Below are positions 20,901 through 28,938 of a stretch of DNA of 64,000 nucleotides, in pieces (positions within the stretch are counted from its first letter, which is position 1; each line of letters starts with the position of its first letter). The stretch is from Ciona savignyi (Eukaryota; Chordata; Ascidiacea; Phlebobranchia; Cionidae). The notes beneath the pieces were generated by a model. That model was not told the DNA's origin, did not search any database, and saw only the letters and a list, made by a program, of their open reading frames with translations. Made by a program: the position numbers and the translations under genes. Where the stretch lies: positions 1,357,373 to 1,421,372 of the forward strand of contig CH003407.1 in the NCBI GenBank assembly GCA_000149265.1. The letters run 5' to 3'.

Positions 20901-23900
20901 CAGTGCTTGTTAGCCGAAATGCCTCGCCTTTCAATCGAAAGGTTGCAGGTTCAAAACTGGTCACTAGCTAGTCAGTTGTGTCCTTAGGCAAGGCACTTAA
21001 CAGACATTGCCTGAACCCAGCGAATTAATGGGTTCTACCAAATTGAAGGAATGTCTCAATTATACAACACTGAAATAGCTCCGATAACCCCGAGGGTGGG
21101 CGCGAGGTGATCTAACCTTTGCCCGTGTGTAAACCCCCTTGGTTTTCCCATTCACGAGGATAAATAGGAATATCCTATCCCCTCCTAGTTAAGGGTATTG
21201 GGTAGTGCTTGAGCAAAGGATGGTATATAACGATCATTTAAAACAAACAGTACAATAGCAAAGCTAGTAAAAATCTCTCTGTACAACAAATAAATATTAT
21301 TTATAATTCCATTTTTATAAAACAGATGATACAATGGTAAAACAGAAAAAATTGAAATAATAAGAATTCTTCTCTGGAAGTTTGGCAACAATAAAAAAGG
21401 AAATTATAAAAAGGTACATTTTACAACAAGTTGTCATAATGTATAAGTTGTATGGCGTGTAAAAATGATTTTCATTACAAAAACTGCATAGTTAAACAAC
21501 AAAAATTAGCTAAAAATGTGTTTGACAATAATATAAACATCGAACAATTAATTATGACAGAATTTTGAACAGAATGCTTATTAAAAGTTGATTATAATAT
21601 AAGTTACATTCTGCATTAATAACCAAACAGGCTAAATAACATAATTTTGTACTTTGTTCTCATTCTTTCAAAATATTGCCTTACAAATGACACAAATCAT
21701 CTGCTGTTGGTTCGCTTCCAATCCAAAAAACTATGATTTGAAAAGACAAAAAAACAAATTGGATTTGAAAATTTAAATTCGATAAAAAGACAAATTCGAG
21801 CTATTCAAATTTTTTCAAATGAAACTAACTTTCATGCTGTCCAGCATGGTTAGTATCTCAGGATGATGTTTTACAATTCGGACCAACACCTCTGCGTCGT
21901 TTTCCGATGTGTGCCACTCCATTCTGTGGTCTTGGCCACAGTAAGCATACACATCTTGCAATTTAAGCGATGGAAGTTCGAAAAAAATCGACGTTGGTAT
22001 TTTCTGTAAACTCCTTAAGCAAGTCAGAGTGTCAGAGCAGTATACCTGACCAAACTGAACTGGGCCCAACAACCTTTGCAAGGCTTCCCTCAGAATGGGA
22101 AAATCAAACCTGGAGCCATTATGGGCCACTAGGCAAACAGGTCCACTTTGTCGTTTTATAAAATGCCTACTTGCAAGGCAAGTTTCAGAGTCGAACGGAA
22201 GTTTAAAGCTGTTTTTGATATTAGCATTAGTAAGACCAGTAAGCTCTGACGCTTTCGGGCTAATCTCTTTTTCCGGTTCGATCACCAAGAGCAGTTTATC
22301 TTGTACACGAGGAAGTTTATCCATCGATCCACTTTTCATTGAACTATCGTGAATGGCGATCATAGAAATCTCTGTTATCTTAGGCTTAACAAGCCCAGTA
22401 GTTTCGAGGTCAAGGAATATGTAAGTTTGTGTCATTTTTCCACCGTTTTCTGCCTCCAATAACGAATCATTGATTGGAATAACTTGGCCATTGTTTGGCT
22501 GACACCGGAAGTTCCGGTTGGCACGGCTAACGAAGGCAAACTTCTTGCAGCAAATATTTTCCAGAAACGGGTCCAGAGTTTTGCAAACCAACTCTAATAA
22601 GCAAATATTTCTTTCCTCGGCAGTTTGTTGAACACTCATTGGTTGATTAAGATACCTCGTGTAGAGACTACTCAATGTGTATGAAAACATATCTAATATT
22701 GACGCCCCAGTTTTCCACACTGATTTTCCTTCAACACGGCTGTCCATTTCCTTGAATGTCCACAATGAATCTGCACACCATATCTCCAACGAGTTGACAA
22801 GGCCAAGGGACATTTCCAACCGATCCAACTCGAGCTGTAAAACTTGAAAGTCGTGCCGGAAACCACTGTGACTCAGCAAACAAACTTGGCCGTACTGCCT
22901 TTGCAGAAATAATTGGATAAGTTTAAAAACATCGTGATCAAAACACTTTTTTGTTGCTTCTTTAATGAGGAAATTACTTGTTTTCGACGTAAAGCATAAA
23001 TGTGGCTCACACAATACAACAGGATCGATATTTAAAGTCAATTTGTCCACGATTCGTGGGATTTTATTTTCTTCATTCCGTTTTCTGCGTAATTCGGCCA
23101 TCTGCACAGCAACCAAACTGATTTCCACAACCCATCCATTGTTAATATCGTTCACATTAAGAGCCAGAAATACAAGGCTGTCAATCTGCTTGCCGGCGTT
23201 TTGAATCAACTGAGATTTAGTTGGCGTGTTGAACAAAGCCATTTAGAGCACAAATAAAACTTTAAAATAAAAAAAATATGTAAAAATCTGCCTGCAGATC
23301 TAATACATTATACTAGTTTTATATCATATTTTAAAATTTGATTTCTAAAGTTTACTATAAATGATAAATTGTAATTATCAGCTTTACATTTTTTAGTATT
23401 TTCTATTATCGAACTTAATAATTTATCTTCAACAATTAAGGATGAATGACTTTTCTAATAAAAGTCTGTTGTGAAATTAATATGATACTTATAACACAAC
23501 ACAACCATATCAATAGGTCTATGGCTTCGAAGATCATGAGGGTGTACAAAGCAAATATTAAAGTGTGCAAACATACAAGAGTAAATACTTTGTATGTGAC
23601 GTAAAGTCTGTACAAACCAAGGTAAAACTAGGGGTGCAACGATATATCGATAATCGCAATACAACGAAGCGAAAAGAGTATTCCGATTATCGTACCACAT
23701 ATGCATTATTTCATTAGGGAAACTTTGCATAAAATACGTCTTAAAATATGTCTTGATAACAGTGTTTATGCAATCACAAAAACATGTTATGCTAAAAACC
23801 CTACTAATTTTAACTAAAGGTAGTCCCCTTCTTTGATCAATATTTTTTTAATAAGGATTATAATGATTTTATTCATTTATACATACTTTTTACGACCATA

Positions 23901-24938
23901 TTATTATACATAATATATCTTCAGTTGTATTACATATAGGGCTGTGCAAGAACCTAGATTCTTTTAACGGTTAACCGATTAAAGAAAAAAAAAACGGTTA
24001 ACCGATGTTTAGCCTAGTGTTCTCTCTTGCTAGTACTTAGTAATGGGAAGAACATGGGAAAAACGCGCGCGGGAGTGCGTCAGTGGTCCTGTATTGAATC
24101 TAGGTCAACGTAACCCTAGGTCAAACCGCCGATCAAAGCAATAAACACCGCCATAAATCTTTAAAAAATCGGTGCTGCGGTTAGCAACGCCAAGACCACA
24201 AAATCATACCAAGTCGATACGATCTCTAGGCCTTGAATGTTACTCGTACCATCACTTATTCCTACTGCAATTCAACTACGCGGTCTTCAAAAAAGAACAA
24301 CCACCTTTATTACTTATATTGTTATCATGTGCAGTTGTAGGCGTGAAAAACGGTTAACCGTTAACCAATGCACAGCCCTAATTACATAATATATAGTTCA
24401 AACAATTAACTTGTGAGCGGTTGATTATATTATGTGGACAATCAAACAATCGACGTGTGAATGGTATTTTGTGTAACCAAAGTTAATAGAAAAACTCTTC
24501 TATCAATCGGTCAAAGTCGTTAATTTAGATTTTGCAAATTTCACATTTTTAATCTCGACTATCACGCCTGAGATGGAAATTGACATGAAAAGTTTTTCCC
24601 TTTTCTAATATAACAATCTCTATCAGTATTGGATTATATAACTTAAAGCACTTTAGTGTGAAACAAGAAAAGCGAAAATAATCTCAAATGTGAATTTGTT
24701 GGAACAAATTCATTTTTCCTATCATTTCTAATTTTGTTTGTTTAAATTTTCTTTTCCTGTACAAAAAAAATAACTCATCATTTTGTATTTACCACTGCAC
24801 CACAAATGAATATAATTTATAAGTGTACCTATATATTTCTACGATGACCCCAACAAAACAGCAAAACTAAATTGAAAAAAAAACAACTACCTACCCACTA
24901 ATTCCAACCACAAGAATATTTTTATGAAATTTTCCCAT
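17847..24938 (-). CDS. NMRK: nicotinamide riboside kinase, 6 exons
   Basis: NMRK phosphorylates nicotinamide riboside to NMN in NAD+ salvage. Minus-strand exons: 24938-24895, 19844-19742, 19641-19590, 19274-19118, 18739-18668, 18057-17847. The phases agree and sum to 212 codons plus stop (human NMRK1 is 199). Exon 1 gives MGKFHKNILVVGISG, joining exon 2 ISNGGKTTL to form the P-loop. IHQDDYYK is the substrate-side Asp-Asp motif. IVEGILLFN, FLTLPFHEAKRRR and VYEPPDVDG then VWPMYVKH are family signatures. Intron 1 is about 5 kb and holds the TREX-like gene and several transposons. Exon 6 follows a SINE tail. Its last 17 codons, starting at QAWATYGP, and the stop lie inside a hAT element. A minus-strand AATAAA at 17803-17798, also in the element, is 44 bp after the stop. 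Confidence 0.92.
18065..18098 (-). repeat. SINE tail abutting the NMRK exon 6 acceptor
   Basis: Minus-strand sequence TTCATGGGGATTAACATGAA then TATCC is the terminal segment of the SINE family. It ends a few bases before the CATCATCAG acceptor of exon 6, so the SINE lies in the 3' splice-site region. Confidence 0.6.
18908..19095 (+). repeat. diverged SINE in NMRK intron 4
   Basis: Contains GGGCAAGGACATTGCTTGAA, CCCAGTGAATTAATGGG, ACACAGTGCAATAGCTC and a worn CCCATTCATGC tail, in SINE order. The head is missing. It lies between NMRK exons 4 and 5. Confidence 0.65.
19954..20413. mobile_element. hAT-superfamily MITE with perfect 8-bp TSD
   Basis: Starts CAGGGGTGGGCAACTT and ends with the complement GTTGCCCACCCCTG. 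The 8-bp target-site duplication ATATAGAG is present on both sides (19946-19953 and 20414-20421). It is 460 bp with no transposase frame. An 8-bp TSD and CAGGGG-type ends define hAT. It lies in NMRK intron 1 and is the better-preserved sibling of the element at the end of NMRK. Confidence 0.95.
20884..21182 (+). repeat. near-full-length tRNA-derived SINE
   Basis: Best-preserved plus-strand copy, about 300 bp. The head has TTTGGTGGTTTAGCAG and a B box in GGTTGCAGGTTCAAAACTGG. Then come GGCAAGGCACTTAACAGACA and CCCAGCGAATTAATGGG, and the tail has GGTTTTCCCATTCACGAGG. The GGTTTAG...GGTTCAAAAC layout shows RNA polymerase III internal-promoter ancestry. It lies in NMRK intron 1. Confidence 0.85.
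21815..23242 (-). CDS. TREX-like DEDDh 3'-5' exonuclease with a second, degenerate exonuclease domain
   Basis: Single-exon gene of 475 codons inside NMRK intron 1, same strand. TREX1/TREX2 degrade DNA 3' ends and limit cytosolic DNA sensing or edit repair ends. The C-terminal domain (about residues 270-470) has all DEDDh residues: FLDLETTG (D278, E280), VAHNGSRFDFP (D380) and EWHTSENDAEV (H444, D449, the expected 5-residue spacing). The N-terminal domain (about 20-230) aligns with it but has FLALNVND in place of FLDLETTG, keeps one Asp (D131 in SHSGFRHDF), and has Gln and Arg at the H/D positions (QQTAEER). It thus lacks four of five catalytic groups. Vertebrate TREX proteins have one domain (about 236-314 residues). 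The start is the first ATG; AGCC precedes it on the minus strand. The proline-rich insert and C-terminal membrane segment of TREX1 are absent, so it is closer to TREX2 in form. Confidence 0.88.
   Translation of the reverse strand: MALFNTPTKSQLIQNAGKQIDSLVFLALNVNDINNGWVVEISLVAVQMAELRRKRNEENKIPRIVDKLTLNIDPVVLCEPHLCFTSKTSNFLIKEATKKCFDHDVFKLIQLFLQRQYGQVCLLSHSGFRHDFQVLQLELDRLEMSLGLVNSLEIWCADSLWTFKEMDSRVEGKSVWKTGASILDMFSYTLSSLYTRYLNQPMSVQQTAEERNICLLELVCKTLDPFLENICCKKFAFVSRANRNFRCQPNNGQVIPINDSLLEAENGGKMTQTYIFLDLETTGLVKPKITEISMIAIHDSSMKSGSMDKLPRVQDKLLLVIEPEKEISPKASELTGLTNANIKNSFKLPFDSETCLASRHFIKRQSGPVCLVAHNGSRFDFPILREALQRLLGPVQFGQVYCSDTLTCLRSLQKIPTSIFFELPSLKLQDVYAYCGQDHRMEWHTSENDAEVLVRIVKHHPEILTMLDSMKVSFI
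23937..24380. mobile_element. hAT-superfamily MITE with perfect 8-bp TSD
   Basis: Ends TAGGGCTGTGCA (23937) and TGCACAGCCCTA (to 24380) are complementary. Internal ACGGTTAACCG motifs are repeated near both ends. The TSD ATTACATA occurs at 23929-23936 and 24381-24388. It is 444 bp with no transposase. A short open frame within it is not considered a gene. It lies in NMRK intron 1. Confidence 0.93.
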
Positions 24939-25276
24939 GATCAGCCTGCACAGAAAACAACACAAGACACTTATATTTTAAACAACCAATGCTAGTTCTG
25001 TTCTGAAAATGTTAAAATTGTAATAAAAAGTTACTAAATTTTAATATGCAATGTTTTACATTTTCTTTTGAGTGACATGGGTACATATTTGTTAGAATAC
25101 CTCTTCACTTTTCTGTCAGGTTACCAGTATTATCGTGACATCTGATTTATCCTTTCTGTTTGCAACTGATATCTTGTCAACTTAAATTTGGGTAACTCTA
25201 CATAGATTAAAAGAGTGAAGGAAAAACACTAAAAATGGGAAAGAGAACAACGGAAAGAGCAGAAATTGGAGGATGC

Positions 25277-25515
25277 ATCTAAATACTACAGGACCGCTTG
25301 GACCGCTTGGAGTGCTTGGATCGCTGGGATCCCTTATATTGCTAGGCTATGGAAAGTAATTCTCACCCTGTCCCTAACACTAATCTCAACCCCAGAACTA
25401 AATTTAACCCCAACCCTAACATTATTATCATGGCTTTTGTAATTACGAAGTATAGTAAGCGATCCAAGTGATTTAAGCGCTCCAAGCGGTCCAAACGGTC
25501 CTGTAGTATTTAGAG
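25277..25515. mobile_element. MITE with CTAAATACTACAGGAC terminal inverted repeats
   Basis: Left end TCTAAATACTACAGGACCG and right end CGGTCCTGTAGTATTTAGA are complementary. The interior has imperfect repeats of CGCTTGGA/TCCAAGCG and a CCCTAACACTAA-like stretch. Relatives occur at 42373-42457, 46751-46833 and 54141-54232. The target-site duplication is unclear and there is no coding capacity. Confidence 0.8.
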
Positions 25516-25884
25516 GTACTGGAAATTGGACAATAAACAGTGGGATAACACAGTCAGTGTTGATGTGTTTAACTTAGTTCTTTAAAATTACTTGACTTGG
25601 TTAAAACCCACATAAAAATAATAGGAATCTATCTCGCATCTTCAACAGTAAGCTTAATATCGGACGTAACTTTATCGCTAACCGGCTAACCCCAGCACTA
25701 ACACTAACTTTACTGACCTAGTCTAAATTTTAGCCTTTAGTTTTTGTCCATTCCTCTTTTACTTTCCTTTAGTTTTTCCGTAAAATCTATATTTCTTGAA
25801 CAAATGCAATTATATACGTCGTGTGGTCAATTGTTTAACTACACAAAATTATATACGAAAACGATCTTGGTGAACAGCCTATGC

Positions 25885-26192
25885 CAGCGTTTCTCAAACT
25901 ATGGGTCGCGACCCACCGGTGGGTCGCGAAAGGAATCTTGGTGGGTCATGAAAAGTTATAGAAACCTCTGATTAACTATACTGGCTATTTCCTATACAAA
26001 AATCAAGGGAAAATTATCATAATTGTTACATCACACAATCTTGAATCGTGGCGTAATCTTCACATGACCTCAGGTCATTGAACCTTTAATCTCTCACACA
26101 TGTTACAACAACTATATATAAAGTTAAGTGGGTCGCCATAAATTGTGGTAATTAATAGTGGGTCCCTACTCTAAAAAGTTTGAGAACCACTG
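25885..26192. mobile_element. hAT-superfamily MITE with perfect 8-bp TSD
   Basis: Begins CAGCGTTTCTCAAACTATGG and ends AGTTTGAGAACCACTG, complementary apart from two bases. The TSD GCCTATGC occurs at 25877-25884 and 26193-26200. Both ends carry GTGGGTC motifs inside. The 308-bp element has no transposase. Confidence 0.95.
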
Positions 26193-27756
26193 GCCTATGC
26201 ATTTTTATTTCGTGGTTCATACCTGGGAATTCCCCTGAACAATAAAATTAGACTCATAGATATTTTTAATGTCGTCAAATTGTGTGACTTTGTTTTTCGT
26301 TTACGTCAAATGTTAGTAATATTCATCAAAAAGACGAGTTCTTCGTTGTGGAAATGATGTAGTAAGATACAGTGTCATTATAAATTTTTAGTAAGTAATG
26401 TTTGTGTTCTATTAATAATAAGTTCGATGAGTGACCTTTAAGCCTTTACAAAGTTAATTTGCGTTTATTGTTTTATTTGTTTGTTTAAAGTACTTGTAGT
26501 GCTGTACACTTTATCGCTGTTTACATTAAAATAGCAACGATTATAACATATACTAGAACAAATTTTGGACGTTTAGATTATTTTGTTATTGGAAAGGTAG
26601 GATATTTAATTGATAATTCATTTTATTGTTGGACTTTTAAGTACCAATAAATACACATAACACATAAGAAAGTAGTAACTCCAAATTCGTGAAAAAATTA
26701 CTTTCTAACTTAAAGGTCAAGGAGGTATTGATAAAACCCAACTAGTCTTGGCGCCTCCTTATCTTGATTAAACACAGGATATTTTAGATAGCATAAGTAA
26801 TTAATATATATAAAGCAACTGCATTCATTTTATGTACAGGATATCAAAGATACTTCATGTGTATAAAGAATAGAAAATTTATATGTACAAAATAACAGTA
26901 ATACGGTAATTTATATGTGGATTTTTAACCGCGGGAATAGAAAAATGTAAGGGGTGTTATCACACAGGAAATCTTGTATTACCTCTCGTCGCTCGGTTAC
27001 AAGAGCTATTGCAGTGTGTTGTGTATTATTACGAAATTTATTCAGTTTTAGTATATTATAATCCAATTATCTGATATGTTTGGGATGTCTGCTAAGTGCC
27101 TTGGTTTAGGGATAAACTAACTAGCTTGAAACCAGTTTCGATACTCCGACCCTTTGACTGAAATGGCGGTCAAATATATATGTAACAAGTGTTAATCACT
27201 ACTTAAATTGCATGGTTTAGTTCCTGTGCATTTTCCGTCAACTTTATTATTCATGTTTTTAGTGACTTAATTGTTTGTTTTTTAGTTTTTATATTTGCCG
27301 ACACTTATTAAAAGAAATCTTATAAAAAAAGAAAAAAGAAAGCTGTTTTTTATGTCATTATGAGTTGTAAGAAAAAGTTGTTCCACGAATTTATACAACA
27401 AATGACGCTAAACACTATATATCCAGCCCAGCATGATTTTATTGAGCTAGTCGGCTTATTAAAGTTCAGTAAATGATTGGATGTTAATATTTCATTTAAA
27501 CTACAATTAAGTCTAATCTTGAGATATCTGTTATTTACTTCATCGTTTACTTGATCTAAAAAAATATTTTCTCATTTGTTCTTAACCCATGTACTGGTAC
27601 ATCTAGTTAAGATGGTTAAATTGACTACTACTTAACATTATTCAGATCCAGATATAACAATATTGATAATTATAATCTAATATGCTTGTGTTAACTTTAT
27701 TTTCATGTCATTTTTACTATAGTGGCAAGCAATTTAAAAATAACTAAAAGAAATTG

Positions 27757-28302
27757 AATGGCTTTGCGTAAAGTTCTAGCATGTTATATTGGAAGAAGAT
27801 GCCAACCTGGTTGCAGGTGTATGTCAAAGAAATACTGTTTACGTTGGTAAAGCTTATAAGGACTCAAAACATCCGTCCCCTACTCTGTGAGCGCTTGTCA
27901 GATGACACGAAATTATAGACGCGGTTAAAGGACTTGAGAGAGGAATCCCAGCAATGGCACATCAAGTTGTGGAAACAACTCCACATTAATTATTCAAAAA
28001 GCAGAGAGGAATTTGTTGAGAAGTTTCTAGAAAAGCGTGGGTTTCGCAAAGACTCAGGCCAGCCTGCCCCAACGGTCGATCCAGATGACATGTCGGTGTT
28101 TCACCGTGACTTCCTCCATACTAACGAACCAATGTTGCGAAAATATGACAAAGAGTGGCGAAAGTTAAACCGTCAACTGATTTTCTTTATGGCGGCCGTC
28201 GCAATTCAACGCATGTGTTTGTGGTGTGTTCGACCTTTTAGAAGATCCGTCTCCAAAAGTTATCAAACAAAAGAAGCTGTTTCTGGCAGCCTCCCTAAGT
28301 AA
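27757..28302 (+). CDS. COA8: COA8 (APOPT1)-like cytochrome c oxidase assembly factor; 5' part disrupted
   Basis: COA8 is a mitochondrial matrix protein that supports assembly of cytochrome c oxidase. An intact frame from 27919 to 28302 encodes LREESQQWHIKLWKQ, REEFVEKFL, DSGQPAPTVDPDDMSVFHRDF and WRKLNRQLIFFMA, matching the COA8 core in order. It has no in-frame ATG at its 5' end. Upstream, a possible presequence MALRKVLACYIGRRCQPG starts at 27757 in another frame. A YKDSKH segment follows in a second frame, and NIRPLLCERLSDDTKL then a TAG (27916-27918) in the core frame. That TAG aligns with a residue of human COA8. Alternatives are a pseudogene, local sequence errors, or an unrecognised spliced 5' exon with an acceptor at the TAG or at 27930. 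Identity of the core is firm; the gene's state is not. Confidence 0.7.
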
Positions 28303-28938
28303 TATATTCACTATGTTCCTGTATTTTTTAAGCATTTTTTGAGCCCTTTATTTTACGATTTATGTGCGGTGGTAAACTGTTGTGGTCAATTGTGATAAGT
28401 GTAATTATACAACAAGTATCATTTGATGTTTAACATTTCTCTTTCAACCTGCCTGTTAATGCACAATCAATTGGTATAATGGTGGAGTTAGCTAAATGTA
28501 ATTGGGTGGACATATGTATACAAAAAATTTACAGTGCTTGCAGTTTGAATTTATCTAGTAAAATTTCAATTTATGCTAAATCAGTGAAAAAGGATCACAT
28601 TATATGTGTAAAGTTATAACATTGGGATTATGTTGTCCAGTATGTATATATATGTCCAAATTTACGCATTGAATATTTCATTGTGTCTTAGTCCCCCACT
28701 CATGCAAGGTATGTACTGTACAATGATATAGTTCCACTTAAAAAAAAAGGATTGGTAGGCCTAGTGATTTTTTCCAAAATGAAACTGTGCTCCACAACCA
28801 ATTTGTTATTATAAAATTTGGTTTACATTTTTATCCTTTGGTTGATGTGCTTATACATGAATTTGAATTTTCATTACATACTTTTATGTTACAAGGTTTT
28901 GTTTTAGGACTGAATAAAATTATGTAAATTACTGAAAC

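Larger units (their letters stand above)
24939..27756. other. gene-free region between NMRK and the COA8-like gene
   Basis: Divergent intergenic region, AT-rich, about 2.8 kb. It holds two transposons listed separately (25277-25515 and 25885-26192) and a worn reverse SINE at about 26940-27150 (GAGCTATTGCAGTGTGTTGT). The promoters of both flanking genes must lie here, but no motif stands out. Confidence 0.55.

Noticed and set aside
23629-23700. Possible hAT end CTAGGGGTGCAACGATATAT
   Set aside because: Looks like a hAT terminus, but no complementary partner or TSD was found nearby.
24172-24357. 61-codon open frame
   Set aside because: Lies wholly inside the hAT MITE at 23937-24380; no transposase similarity.
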